64,000 nucleotides of DNA from Pseudomonas endophytica (GTDB taxonomy: Bacteria > Pseudomonadota > Gammaproteobacteria > Pseudomonadales > Pseudomonadaceae): the NCBI RefSeq assembly GCF_001411475.1, contig NZ_LLWH01000176.1, forward strand, positions 47,648-111,647, in the 5' to 3' direction. The position numbers were made by a program, and so were the translations under genes. Below the pieces are notes generated by a model. The model made no database searches, was not told where the DNA came from, and saw only the letters and a program-made list of their open reading frames with translations. This document shows positions 53,582 through 63,250 of the stretch, piece by piece. Each line of letters begins with the position of its first letter. The first letter of the stretch is position 1.

Positions 53582-54060
53582 ACGCTTTCCTTTGGCATAA
53601 ACAGAGTGTTACAGGCCGTAATTGGCCTGTGCGCAATGAAGCTTAGTGCTGCGCAAAAGAAGAACGGGTAGGTGTCATCCCGGCTGTCTGTAAGAGGGTT
53701 CTTGCGTTTTCGATTGAGATTTCGATGGAGTGTTTATGACGTTTAAAACAGGCGAGTGGCTGATTAAAAGCTGGGGCGTTGAGTCAGTTAATTCCTGAGC
53801 CTAGTTGTAATTTCACCGGTCGCCAAGGCTATTCATCAGTCAGAAAAAATAAATACCCCAAACGGTAAAAATACTTTTTTTTGTCACACGATTTGGAGTA
53901 TTACGAAGACAGACCGCCGAAACCTGCAACACAGGTGGCGTCTTTCCAGCCCCTTTGGGCAGGGCACTCATCTGACAGAAACAGATGAGTTCGGCAGTCA
54001 CATCGAGGCGCAGCACTGTTGAGGTATTGCGTCGAATGGCTCCCACAAAGGTGACCGAGT
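53582..54060. other. Long intergenic region before the PhoH-like gene
   Basis: 479 bases, A+T-rich in the middle (53840-53890). It includes a short ACAGGCC/GGCCTGT hairpin near 53611-53630 and a perfect nine-base inverted repeat close to the PhoH-like start. No convincing gene; a frame at 53840-54148 on the minus strand overlaps the PhoH-like gene and has no family similarity. Confidence 0.5.
53966..53990 (+). promoter_or_regulatory. Inverted repeat in the PhoH-like gene leader
   Basis: ACTCATCTG and CAGATGAGT flank a seven-base loop (ACAGAAA), ending 70 bases before ATG 54061. There is no T run after it, so it is more likely an operator or mRNA structure than a terminator. Confidence 0.4.
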
Positions 54061-55455
54061 ATGGATGATCACGGACGCACTCCTTCTTCCAACCAGCCAA
54101 TCCTTTATGTACTCGATACCAATGTTCTGATTCACGATCCCAATGCATTGCTTAACTTCGAGGAACATCACGTCGCAATCCCGATGACGGTGCTTGAAGA
54201 GCTCGACAAACTTAAAACCGGCAAGCAACTGGTGGCAGCCGAGTGCCGCCAGGCCATTCGATTGATTGACCAAACCTTGGGCGCGGCCTCTCCTGAAGAT
54301 GTTGAAAAGGGTGTGCCGATTCAGCGCGGCAAAAGTGGCCCTAAGGGTTTTCTTTCTATCCTGATGAACCGGCGCAGTGAGCCTAATGCGCTGCTCCCTG
54401 AAAACCTCAATGACAACATCATCATCAACCAACTGGTTGACTTGCACGCCCGTGATCCAGGTTTGAACGTAGTGCTGGTGACCAAAGACATCAACATGCG
54501 ACTCAAGGCGCGAGCCTGTGGGGTTGAGTCTGAGGATTACAGCACCGACCAACTGGTTGACGATGTGTCGATGCTGTCACGCGGCTATCACACCATGACC
54601 GGTTCGTTCTGGGATCGCGTCAGCAAAGTCGAAACCCGTCAAGGGCACGGCCGCACTTGGCATCAGGTGCAAATGAATGAACACCTGCCAGCGGTGCACA
54701 TCAATGAGTTCATCCTCGATGAGCAAGGTTTTGTGGGCTGGATCAAAGAGGTGCGCAAGGACCATCTGCTGATCCTCGACATGCACCAAGAGCCCTTACT
54801 GCATCAAGAGGCGTGGGGCTTAAAACCACGGGATATTTACCAAGGGTTGGCGCTGTTTGCTTTGCTGGATCCAGATATTCATCTGGTGAACCTGTCGGGT
54901 GCGGCGGGTTCGGGTAAAACGATTCTGGCGTTGGCCGCGGCGATTGAACAAACCATGGTCAGCAAACACTATCGGCGGATTATCTGTACCCGCAGTGTGC
55001 AAGGTTTGGATCAAGAGATCGGCTTCTTGCCGGGCACCGAAGCCGAGAAGATGGAGCCTTGGTTGGGCGCTATCACCGACAACCTTGAAGCGCTGCACAT
55101 GGATGATGAAAACACCCATGGCAGTGTCGATTACATCCTCAGCAAAGTGCCTTTGCAGTTCAAATCGCTGAACTACATCCGGGGGCGTAGTTTCCAGCAA
55201 AGCTTGATCTTGATAGACGAGTGCCAGAACCTCACACCGCACCAGATGAAAACCATCATCACCCGTGCGGGCGCAGGCTCTAAAGTGGTGTGCTTAGGCA
55301 ACTTGGCGCAGATTGACACGCCTTATCTGTCAGCGACCAGTTCGGGGCTGACTTACTTGACGGAGCGTTTCAAAGACTTCCCCAACGGCGTGCATATCGC
55401 CCTGCAAGGCGTGCCTCGTTCGATTCTGGCGGAATACGCAGAGTCCCATCTGTAA
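54061..55455 (+). CDS. PhoH-family ATPase with N-terminal PIN domain
   Basis: A 464-residue protein of the PhoH2/YlaK type. The N-terminal PIN ribonuclease domain has acidic residues in [12 protein letters not shown] and ELDKLK. The C-terminal PhoH helicase-like ATPase has Walker A GAAGSGKT and Walker [10 protein letters not shown]. Such fusions act as RNA-unwinding ribonucleases in other bacteria. ATG 54061 starts the family sequence. A strong terminator follows. Confidence 0.92.
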   Translation: MDDHGRTPSSNQPILYVLDTNVLIHDPNALLNFEEHHVAIPMTVLEELDKLKTGKQLVAAECRQAIRLIDQTLGAASPEDVEKGVPIQRGKSGPKGFLSILMNRRSEPNALLPENLNDNIIINQLVDLHARDPGLNVVLVTKDINMRLKARACGVESEDYSTDQLVDDVSMLSRGYHTMTGSFWDRVSKVETRQGHGRTWHQVQMNEHLPAVHINEFILDEQGFVGWIKEVRKDHLLILDMHQEPLLHQEAWGLKPRDIYQGLALFALLDPDIHLVNLSGAAGSGKTILALAAAIEQTMVSKHYRRIICTRSVQGLDQEIGFLPGTEAEKMEPWLGAITDNLEALHMDDENTHGSVDYILSKVPLQFKSLNYIRGRSFQQSLILIDECQNLTPHQMKTIITRAGAGSKVVCLGNLAQIDTPYLSATSSGLTYLTERFKDFPNGVHIALQGVPRSILAEYAESHL

Positions 55456-55474
55456 CGGTGGATGCTTCACCAGA

Positions 55475-55507
55475 CCCGGGCGGCCCTTGAGCCGCCCGGT
55501 TTCGTTT
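55475..55507 (+). terminator. Intrinsic terminator after the PhoH-like gene
   Basis: CCGGGCGGC and GCCGCCCGG arms around CCTTGA, followed by TTTCGTTTT, 20 bases after the stop codon. Confidence 0.85.
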
Positions 55508-55597
55508 TGGCGGCATGAGTCCGTTGATGGCCGTTGCACACGTGGGCAAAATCGAACCTCGGGCTTACACTGGCAGCTCTTGTTTGGAGAATTCCCT

Positions 55598-56071
55598 GTG
55601 CTAACTCATTTAGATGCCCAAGGCCGCGCCAATATGGTTGATGTCACCGACAAAGCGGTGACCTCCCGTGAGGCTGTGGCACAAGCCGTGGTGCGCATGC
55701 GTGCTGACACCCTGGACATGATCGTTAACGGCGACCACCCCAAGGGCGACGTGTTCGCGGTGGCGCGGATTGCCGGGATTCAGGCGGCTAAGAAAACCTC
55801 GGATTTAATCCCGCTGTGCCATCCGCTGATGCTGACTAGCGTCAAAGTTGAAATCAGCGCCCAAGGCGCCGACGCGGTGTTGATCGTCGCGCGTTGCAAG
55901 CTGTCCGGGCAGACCGGGGTTGAGATGGAAGCCCTGACCGCAGCCAGTGTCGCGGCCCTGACTATTTACGATATGTGTAAGGCGGTCGACCGCGGCATGA
56001 TCGTTGAAAACGTCCGCGTAGTTGAGAAACTCGGCGGTAAAAGCGGTCACTTTCAGGCGCATGCGTTATGA
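55598..56071 (+). CDS. moaC: Cyclic pyranopterin monophosphate synthase
   Basis: Second step of molybdenum cofactor synthesis, 157 residues. Motifs include [33 protein letters not shown] with the catalytic histidine region, and [23 protein letters not shown] 55598 has GGAG nine bases upstream and matches the family start. It is followed by moaD with a four-base overlap. Confidence 0.96.
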   Translation: MLTHLDAQGRANMVDVTDKAVTSREAVAQAVVRMRADTLDMIVNGDHPKGDVFAVARIAGIQAAKKTSDLIPLCHPLMLTSVKVEISAQGADAVLIVARCKLSGQTGVEMEALTAASVAALTIYDMCKAVDRGMIVENVRVVEKLGGKSGHFQAHAL

Positions 56072-56313
56072 AACTCACCGTGCAATTTTTTGCGCGCTAC
56101 CGTGAAGCGCTAGCGCTAGACAGTGAGTCAGTTGAAGGCGAATTTGCCTGCGTCTCACACCTGCGAGATCACTTGCTTAAACGTGGCGAGGCTTGGCAGG
56201 TACTGGCTGAAGCTAATCTGATGTGCGCGCGCAATGAAGAGCTGTGCAAGCTCGACGAACCGCTGAATGATGGCGATGTCGTGGCCTTTTTCCCGCCTGT
56301 GACAGGAGGCTAA
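56068..56313 (+). CDS. moaD: Molybdopterin synthase sulfur carrier subunit
   Basis: An 81-residue ubiquitin-like protein ending in the double glycine PPVTGG that is thiocarboxylated to carry sulfur. It begins [20 protein letters not shown]. The start overlaps the moaC stop and moaE follows after two bases, so the three genes are one operon. Confidence 0.95.
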   Translation: MKLTVQFFARYREALALDSESVEGEFACVSHLRDHLLKRGEAWQVLAEANLMCARNEELCKLDEPLNDGDVVAFFPPVTGG

Positions 56314-56315
56314 CC

Positions 56316-56774
56316 ATGACCATTCGCGTGCAAGCGGGCGCCTTTGATCCGGGCGCTGAGGTCAACGCACTGCATGCGGCCAATTTGGGCGTGGGCGCGG
56401 TGGTGAGCTTTGTGGGTTACGTGCGCGACTTCAATGACGGACACGAAGTCGCTGGAATGTTCTTGGAACACTACCCCGGCATGACTGAAAAAGCCTTGGC
56501 CAAAATTGTGCTTGAAGCGCAACAGCGCTGGCCGTTACTGGGCCTTAACGTTGTGCATCGGGTGGGAGCGCTGGAACCGGGCGAGCCGATCGTGTTCGTG
56601 GGCGTGGTCAGTGCCCATCGCCAAGCGGCATTTGATGCCTGCGCCTTTGTGATGGACTACCTGAAAACCCGCGCCCCGTTCTGGAAGAACGCACAGACCG
56701 CAGCCGGCCCGCGCTGGGTCGCAGGGCGGGCCAGCGATGAAGCCGCCGCCGAGCGTTGGCGTACGACACCCTAA
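56316..56774 (+). CDS. moaE: Molybdopterin synthase catalytic subunit
   Basis: A 152-residue large subunit that transfers sulfur from MoaD to precursor Z. Motifs: GAVVSFVGYVRDFND, LEHYPGMTEKALAKI, HRVGALEPGEPIVFVGVVSA and the catalytic lysine in YLKTRAPFWK. GGAGG precedes ATG 56316. It ends the moa operon, followed at once by a REP. Confidence 0.96.
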   Translation: MTIRVQAGAFDPGAEVNALHAANLGVGAVVSFVGYVRDFNDGHEVAGMFLEHYPGMTEKALAKIVLEAQQRWPLLGLNVVHRVGALEPGEPIVFVGVVSAHRQAAFDACAFVMDYLKTRAPFWKNAQTAAGPRWVAGRASDEAAAERWRTTP

Positions 56775-56778
56775 ACGT

Positions 56779-56837
56779 AGGAGCTGCCGCAGGCTGCGAT
56801 CTTTTTAAGATCAAAAGATCGCAGCCTGCGGCAGCTC
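56779..56837. repeat. Long perfect REP palindrome
   Basis: GAGCTGCCGCAGGCTGCGATC and its complement GATCGCAGCCTGCGGCAGCTC flank a short AT centre (TTTTTAAGATCAAAA). Nearly the whole 59 bases pair. It sits between moaE and the vgrG island. Confidence 0.88.
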
Positions 56838-56933
56838 AGAGTGATTTCTCTAATTTATTTCAGACGCCTCCTACAGCGTGGATTGATGTTCATCCGTTAG
56901 CGTTCCTGCCTTTATTTCGGGGAGGATTCACGG

Positions 56934-58958
56934 ATGGCCCTATCAGCCCACAACAACCTGTTTAGCCTGACGATCAACGGTGCCAAACACGGTCTACAGG
57001 TTCTGGCCTTCACGGGCAATGAAGCCATCAGCACGCCTTATGCCTTTGACCTTGAACTGGTCAGCGAGCAGTCTGATCTAGACCTCGACGCATTGCTGCA
57101 TCAGCCCGCGTTTCTAGCGTTTGATACGCAGGGCAAAGGTGTCCATGGGCAGATTTCCAGTATCGGCCTTAGCAGCCCCGGCAGCCGCCTGACCCACTAT
57201 CGCCTGACCTTGCAGCCACACCTAGCCAACCTGGCCTACCGCACCAACCAGCGCATTTTTCAGCACCTGACGGTGCAGCAGATCATCGAGGTCATACTCG
57301 AAGAGCACGGTATTCTCGGCAATGCCTATTCTTTCAATTCGTTCTCGTCCTACACGCCGCGGGAATATTGCGTGCAATACGCTGAGTCCGATCTGCGCTT
57401 TATTCAGCGTCTGTGTTTTGAGGAAGGTTTTCACTACCACTTTCGGCATTCGCCGGACGGCCATCATTTGGTTTTCGGTGATAAGCAACACGCATTTGCT
57501 GCGCTCAAGCAACCGACACCCTACGTGCAAAGTACCGGCATGGTCGCCTCAGAGCCATCAATCGACCACTTCGAACTGCGCCTGCAAGCCAGTACTAATC
57601 GCACGGTACGCCGCGATTACGATTTTCAGCACGCTAGCCGCACGCTGCAAGCAGACAGCAACCCGGAACTTAGCGAGCGCGTACTCGAAAACTACATCTA
57701 TCCCGGTCGCTTCACCGAAATAGCCCACGGCCAACAGCAAAGCCAGCGCACCTTGGAACATCATCAAGCGGGTTATCGCCAAGCCAAAGGTTGCAGTAAT
57801 CAACCGAGCCTGAGCACAGGGCACGTTTTGCCGATGACGGGGCACAACAACTCGGCATTCAACAGCGGTTGGCTGCTAACCGCCGTCCAGCACCAAGGCA
57901 AACAGCCACAAGTGTTGGAGGAACAGAACGGTGCAGCATCGCAGATCGGAACCGACGACTTTATCCAGGGTTACCGCAACACTTTTCATGCAACGCCTGA
58001 GGACGTGACCTACCGCCCCCAAACAGTCTTTGCCAAACCGCGTCTACTGGGCAGCCAAACTGCCCGCGTCACCGGGCCGGCCGGTGAAGAAATCCACTGC
58101 GATGAATACGGCCGTGTCCGGGTCAAATTCCATTGGGACCGCAGCGCTATCGACGACGATCAGAGCAGTTGCTGGCTACGCGTCTCATCCAGTTGGGCGG
58201 GTGACAACCACGGCGCGGTGACCATCCCCCGGGTGGGCATGGAAGTACTGGTGGGTTACTTAAACGGCGACCCGGACCAACCCATCATCAGTGGCTGCCT
58301 AGCCAACAGCCTCAATCCGCCCCCGCTCACACTGCCCGCCAACAACACCCAAAGCGTCTTACGCAGCCGTAGTACCCCCGGTGGCAGCGGCTACAACGAA
58401 CTGCGCATCGAAGACCGCAAAGGCCAAGAACACATCTACCTCCACGCCCAGCGCGACCTGCAACACCACATCAAAAACGACAGCCGCCTACAGGTGGATG
58501 GCAAGCGCGAAGAAACCATCACCGGCAACAGCGTCTCGGTTATGCAAGCGCAAGAACACCGCACCGTCAGCCTTGACCGCAAAGTCCAGCTCAACGCCAA
58601 CGATCACCTGGCCGTGGCAGTCAGCAGCCACACCCTCGTGGGCGGTGCGCTAGTGGCCGAAGCGGGAATGCAAGTCCACATCAAGGCAGGCGCGCGCGTA
58701 ACCCTGCAAGCCGGCGCCAACATCACCCTAATGGCGGGCGGCCAGCACGTCCTGATCGGTGCGGCAGGCATCTACGCCAGTTGCCCGATATTACTGGGCG
58801 GGTTTCCTGTGCCGGGGATGCCTGCGGTGCCAGTAATGCCGGGGGAGGTCGCGCCAATGCAAAGCGTTGCGCTAGACCCTTCAACCCAAATGTTGGCGTT
58901 GAGCGAAGGCAAACCTTCTTGCCCGCAGTGCGAAGCGCTGGCGCAAAATCGCTATTAG
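56934..58958 (+). CDS. vgrG: Type VI secretion tip protein VgrG
   Basis: A 674-residue TssI/VgrG spike protein. The gp27-like N-terminus reads FSLTINGAKHGLQVLAFTGN and REYCVQYAESDLRFIQRLCF; the gp5-like OB fold includes IHCDEYGRVRVKFHWDRSA and CWLRVSSSWAGDNHG. A beta-helix follows (HIYLHAQRDLQHHIKND, GARVTLQAGANITLMAGG) and the C-terminal tail ends with a CPQC pair. It has no fused enzyme domain, so the effector is the protein encoded downstream. It is an orphan vgrG: no structural T6SS genes are in the window. It starts an island with the DUF4123, VasX-like and immunity genes. Confidence 0.95.
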   Translation: MALSAHNNLFSLTINGAKHGLQVLAFTGNEAISTPYAFDLELVSEQSDLDLDALLHQPAFLAFDTQGKGVHGQISSIGLSSPGSRLTHYRLTLQPHLANLAYRTNQRIFQHLTVQQIIEVILEEHGILGNAYSFNSFSSYTPREYCVQYAESDLRFIQRLCFEEGFHYHFRHSPDGHHLVFGDKQHAFAALKQPTPYVQSTGMVASEPSIDHFELRLQASTNRTVRRDYDFQHASRTLQADSNPELSERVLENYIYPGRFTEIAHGQQQSQRTLEHHQAGYRQAKGCSNQPSLSTGHVLPMTGHNNSAFNSGWLLTAVQHQGKQPQVLEEQNGAASQIGTDDFIQGYRNTFHATPEDVTYRPQTVFAKPRLLGSQTARVTGPAGEEIHCDEYGRVRVKFHWDRSAIDDDQSSCWLRVSSSWAGDNHGAVTIPRVGMEVLVGYLNGDPDQPIISGCLANSLNPPPLTLPANNTQSVLRSRSTPGGSGYNELRIEDRKGQEHIYLHAQRDLQHHIKNDSRLQVDGKREETITGNSVSVMQAQEHRTVSLDRKVQLNANDHLAVAVSSHTLVGGALVAEAGMQVHIKAGARVTLQAGANITLMAGGQHVLIGAAGIYASCPILLGGFPVPGMPAVPVMPGEVAPMQSVALDPSTQMLALSEGKPSCPQCEALAQNRY

Positions 58959-58968
58959 GAAAACCCTC

Positions 58969-59859
58969 ATGCTGACGTTTGAAACACTGCCTAAGCAGTT
59001 GCCTTGGCAGCCGCATGCTTATTTATTGCTCGACGGAGTGAGCGTTAAAAACCTGATGGCTCAAGCCTACCAGTGGTTTGGCATGCCGGATTTACACGTG
59101 CTGTATGCCAATACGCCATTGGCACCTTGCAGCGAACTATCACCGTGCTTGATCACGCTCAACGGGCCAAATACCCCAGGTCTTAATCGCTACTTCGCCC
59201 ATGCCGCTGAGGAATGGGGCTATTTGATTTTCAGCGAGGCGAGTTCCTTCGAGGTCATGACTCACTTGCGCTTATTGCTCAATGCTCAATATCAGCCTCA
59301 AGGCATGAAAGTCTGGTTGCGGGTGGCTGACCCAGCAGTGATGCAGGCGATTTTTAGCCATGCCGCAACTGCGCAAAAGTTTGAAGTGTTCGGCCCGATT
59401 GACCACGTGGTTCTGCCAGATGTGATCAACAACACGTGGCAACACCACACCCGTCCCAGTAACGAACAGCGTCCATTGCCTCAACAACCGTATGCCTTGT
59501 GCGAGGCTCAGCAAGCCATGCTCGACGAAGTGAGTTTTCGCAGCACCCTCAAGGTGCTGGAAAAGCATGTGCGGGAAAAATTCTCTAGCTATGGAGCAAA
59601 TGGGGCGAGCGATGTTCGCTGGCAGTGGGTGCGTAAATGGGCTGACAAGGCTTACGCCTGCGGTTTCACCAGCAATCAGGACATTTGTTTGTATACCAAT
59701 GTTTTTCTGTTATTGGGCGACGACGCGCTAGAGCAGCACCCTGACATCGCAACCTTGATCAATCAACCCTCGATGCTGACGCCTTCGCAGCGTATCGAAA
59801 AAGCTGCCGAGCTGGCCTACCGGCGAAGTATTACGCTCAAGGGAGCCGTGCATGAGTAA
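58969..59859 (+). CDS. DUF4123 T6SS adaptor/chaperone
   Basis: A 296-residue DUF4123 protein, the type of adaptor (Tap/TEC) that loads an effector onto its cognate VgrG. The conserved start is PHAYLLLDGVSVKNLMAQAY followed by PLAPCSELSPCLITL and WGYLIFSEASSFEVMTHLR. ATG 58969 has AGGAAAA upstream and lies 10 bases after vgrG. Its end overlaps the effector gene by eight bases, so it is coupled to both partners. Confidence 0.92.
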   Translation: MLTFETLPKQLPWQPHAYLLLDGVSVKNLMAQAYQWFGMPDLHVLYANTPLAPCSELSPCLITLNGPNTPGLNRYFAHAAEEWGYLIFSEASSFEVMTHLRLLLNAQYQPQGMKVWLRVADPAVMQAIFSHAATAQKFEVFGPIDHVVLPDVINNTWQHHTRPSNEQRPLPQQPYALCEAQQAMLDEVSFRSTLKVLEKHVREKFSSYGANGASDVRWQWVRKWADKAYACGFTSNQDICLYTNVFLLLGDDALEQHPDIATLINQPSMLTPSQRIEKAAELAYRRSITLKGAVHE

Positions 59860-62800
59860 CCCAAACCACATTGATCTGAGTCGCAGTGACGCTAAGTCGG
59901 CCTTGGGTGTTTGCCCGCTACGCAGAACCAAGGTGCAATTACTGCCACTGCGTTATGGATTGGTCGAACGACTTGATCCAGCGGTTGCGTTGGCGATGCC
60001 TTACCAGCTTGCGTCGCGCCCGCTGGGCATTCGTCTGCTGCGTGATGGTTGGTTGTACGTGATCGATAACAGCAGCGGCTACTTGCATGAGTACCGCGTC
60101 CAAAACGGCGAAGTCACTCAATTTGTATGGCAGGGCACCGAAGTCAACCAAGACCAGCGACAAGGCATGGACACGCAAAAAGCCTTGCTGTTCTCGCGTT
60201 TGGCCACCTTGCATATTGCTTACAGCGAAGTGCAATGGACAGCCTACAAATGCTCAAAAATGATCGGCAGCCATGACGAGCGCGATCACTTCATGCAAGT
60301 CGTCGACTTGAGTCAAGCTGACTGCCTCAAAGGTGGGCAGCATTTACTCACCGCCGTTCAAGCAAAACAGTGGCTGGCCGAAGTGTCCGAGACAGCCTCA
60401 AGCGAAACCGCAATAGAGGGCATGCATTCGCAAGAGAACCAGGACTATTCGTGGGAAGACCAGCCGCTGTTTAAAAAGACCCACATGGCAGCGGTAAAAC
60501 GGCAAATGCTAGCCGCTTATGAGTACGACCATCTGTACTTAGTGTTTAACGACACATTAGGTGTGATGCGGGATTTGGCTCAGGAACAAGATACGGTCGT
60601 AGATTGGATCGATGAATGGGTGGCCAAGGAGAAACAGGAACTCAAATACTTAGTGGGCAGTTACATCGAAACCCTGATAGTGCTTAACGACCAAAGCGCG
60701 GCGAACGCAGGTGTTAGCAACAAGCTGTTTGAGAAAACCACAGAGCAGCAACGTGAGGCGATATACGACTACTTAAATGCGCGGAATACGCTTAAAGGTA
60801 TGCCTAGTAGCGCCAGCCCGGAAAAAGCCTCTTATCCGGGTCATGGGTTCAACGCTAGTAACCGGCTTGCTCGACAAGCGATGAACGATAAAAAGAAAGC
60901 CATGCACGAAGCGCTCGGAGCGCCGCTGTACGACGAGCTGGAAAACGATATTGAAGCACTGCAAGACAACGGCGATGCAGCACTTCAAGGTCGAGGCCTA
61001 GGCTCGCGCGGTATTCATGATTTGGTGCGGCATCAGGAAATGAGCGCCTATCTTGAAGCTGAGCGGGTGCATATCAAACGTTGGACTGCACGCTTAGATC
61101 GCATCACACAAGATCGCACGCGGCTATTTACCCATGGCGAACTCCACCGAAGTCTGTGGTACTTCGATCCCCAGCACGAAGATCAACTTCACGCTGCGCT
61201 GGTCGCTGAATACAACTGCGTACGTGACCTGTGCCGAACCGATGAAAGCCTAGAAGCGGTTGGTGAGTATTTACATGCCCACCCGTATTACATCTTGCCA
61301 GCGTTTAGCAGCCGCTTGGACTGGGCGTTTATCAACAGTAAAGCGGGCGATGTCATCAAGTTGTTGGATGACAAGCGTAACGCCCAAGAAAACATTGCCA
61401 CTGCGCAAGGGCGCTTGGTTGAGGTTCAGACACTATTGGGACGACACTGGGCTAACAGCCTAGCGCTGAGCCCGCAGGCGATGCTCAACAGCCAGTTGGT
61501 TCAGGCCGCATACTCCCCGGCGGCGGCCCTTCGAACAGAGCAATGGCTGGTCAAATTACAAAACGACCTCAATAGCCCGACCCTCAGAGCACAGTTGAGT
61601 GAATACAACACTTACAGCAACCGGGCGCATCGTTTGGCGGGGTTGATTGCGCTTGAGCATGAAGGTGCAACTTTACGGGTTGCCAGTGAACAGGACATTC
61701 ATCAATTCAACACCCGTATCGCGAACTTGCACGTATTGCTGAAGAACGAAGATACCTACAAGCACAACGCTAAAGTATCTCGCAGGGACAGCAATCGGCG
61801 CATGCTCAGTGACGAGCAACGGCAGATAGCTCGGTATGAGGCGCAGCGATTTCATCAATTGCATATGAACGCCAAAAAAGAGCGTTGGGAATTGGTTAAA
61901 AAGATTCAACGTAGCCTCACGGTGACGGCCAGTGAGTCGGCCGGGTTTATTGGCGTTAAATTTAAATTGGATCCGCAGCAGCAAGCTTATTTGAATGACG
62001 AGATGGACCGATTGCGCTCTGGGATTAAAGGCGGATATGGCGAAGGGCGGGCGGGTATTACTGCGTTTAAGGGGGGATTGCTGCCGTTAGCGTTGATGTT
62101 TTGGCAGGCGAAGACATTGGGGGAGGCTTGGGGGGAATGGGAGAAGCAAAAAGGCGAGCGAGGTCTTAAAGAATTTACAGTTATTTTTGGTGCTATAGCG
62201 GGCGTAGCCTCGTCTGCGTTATCTGTCTATCAAAGTGTGCATATTTCAATCATTACCAAGGCATTTAATGTCATTCAGGTTCGTAGTAATAATGCTAGTG
62301 GAATGCTTTTGGCTGTGAAAATTGGGAAGTTGGGTTTAGGGCTAGGGACGCTTATATCGCCTTTGGCTTTTGTGGGGGCAATAGGTACCTCTTTAAATAA
62401 TTTTAATAAATGGATAGGTGCCATTCGTACAGGTAATGGCGGGGAAAAGGCAGGTGCTTTAATAGGGCTGACCGGTGATTCAGGTAATACAGTGGTAACA
62501 GGGATGGTGGCAATCAAGGCTATATCTGAGGCGCGTATTGTTTTGGCTTCACTTGGTTCAGGAGTTAAAGCTTTTAACACTGCTTGGATGTTAGGGGGGA
62601 CTCGTTATTTAGTCTATGCAGCAAAGTTAACTCCTTGGGGGCTAGGTTTTACAGTTTTGAGTGTGGGCGGAGAAGTTATTTATAACTATAACAATCTTGA
62701 TGATCATCAGCGCTGGTTAATAAATTGTTGTTGGGGGGTGAATCAGAAAGCTTGGAGTTGGCCAGAGCATGCTCAGTCTTTAGCTGAGGCAACTTTGCTG

Positions 62801-63250
62801 CCGATAATTACTGATAAAGGCATAGTTCAGTCAGAAGATAAGTTGGATAGTTCTAGAGTTTTGATATTTGAATTCCCAGGTGTGAATGTTCAGCACTTGG
62901 GTGAGTGTCCTATATTTTTAACCGCGCAATTGTGGCGTGATAGAGGCGGAAGCTGTAGCGATGTTGGAGGAGTTGTAGCCAATGAGTGTCGCCTTGTTCA
63001 AGAGGGGCCTCTAATTTTAAGATTAAACCTTCCTCCTGAGTGGAGTCGTGTGGAGTCAGTGTTGATGATCAGAGTTTCGGTGCAACCAGAGTTGGCCTTT
63101 TCACCGTTAAAATCTAAGGAGATGTTTCTTAGGTACCGTATTCCTTTGGGCGCAAGGACAGTTGAGCATTCGATTAGGAATGTTGTAGATATTTCAAGTA
63201 CTAGTGATGAAAAGTGGTATAAGTTGAATGTGGAGAGTTTTGATGAATAA
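59852..63250 (+). CDS. VasX-like (BTH_I2691-family) pore-forming T6SS effector
   Basis: An 1132-residue effector. The N-terminus CPLRRTKVQLLPLRYGLVER followed by YQLASRPLGIRLLRDGWLYV is the VasX N-terminal domain of BTH_I2691-type effectors. A long helical middle follows (residues ~200-720). The C-terminal part holds several hydrophobic helices (GGLLPLALMFWQA, FGAIAGVASSALSVYQSVH, LGTLISPLAFVGAIGTSL, LTPWGLGFTVLSVGGEVIY), consistent with colicin-like membrane insertion. From about 62160 the DNA turns markedly A+T-rich, suggesting a separately acquired toxin module. It is preceded by its VgrG and adaptor and followed by an overlapping immunity gene. Confidence 0.88.
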   Translation: MSNPNHIDLSRSDAKSALGVCPLRRTKVQLLPLRYGLVERLDPAVALAMPYQLASRPLGIRLLRDGWLYVIDNSSGYLHEYRVQNGEVTQFVWQGTEVNQDQRQGMDTQKALLFSRLATLHIAYSEVQWTAYKCSKMIGSHDERDHFMQVVDLSQADCLKGGQHLLTAVQAKQWLAEVSETASSETAIEGMHSQENQDYSWEDQPLFKKTHMAAVKRQMLAAYEYDHLYLVFNDTLGVMRDLAQEQDTVVDWIDEWVAKEKQELKYLVGSYIETLIVLNDQSAANAGVSNKLFEKTTEQQREAIYDYLNARNTLKGMPSSASPEKASYPGHGFNASNRLARQAMNDKKKAMHEALGAPLYDELENDIEALQDNGDAALQGRGLGSRGIHDLVRHQEMSAYLEAERVHIKRWTARLDRITQDRTRLFTHGELHRSLWYFDPQHEDQLHAALVAEYNCVRDLCRTDESLEAVGEYLHAHPYYILPAFSSRLDWAFINSKAGDVIKLLDDKRNAQENIATAQGRLVEVQTLLGRHWANSLALSPQAMLNSQLVQAAYSPAAALRTEQWLVKLQNDLNSPTLRAQLSEYNTYSNRAHRLAGLIALEHEGATLRVASEQDIHQFNTRIANLHVLLKNEDTYKHNAKVSRRDSNRRMLSDEQRQIARYEAQRFHQLHMNAKKERWELVKKIQRSLTVTASESAGFIGVKFKLDPQQQAYLNDEMDRLRSGIKGGYGEGRAGITAFKGGLLPLALMFWQAKTLGEAWGEWEKQKGERGLKEFTVIFGAIAGVASSALSVYQSVHISIITKAFNVIQVRSNNASGMLLAVKIGKLGLGLGTLISPLAFVGAIGTSLNNFNKWIGAIRTGNGGEKAGALIGLTGDSGNTVVTGMVAIKAISEARIVLASLGSGVKAFNTAWMLGGTRYLVYAAKLTPWGLGFTVLSVGGEVIYNYNNLDDHQRWLINCCWGVNQKAWSWPEHAQSLAEATLLPIITDKGIVQSEDKLDSSRVLIFEFPGVNVQHLGECPIFLTAQLWRDRGGSCSDVGGVVANECRLVQEGPLILRLNLPPEWSRVESVLMIRVSVQPELAFSPLKSKEMFLRYRIPLGARTVEHSIRNVVDISSTSDEKWYKLNVESFDE

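Noticed and set aside
53840..54552. Overlapping minus-strand frames at the start of the PhoH-like gene
   Set aside because: They lie opposite conserved PIN-domain codons and show no family similarity; treated as shadows.
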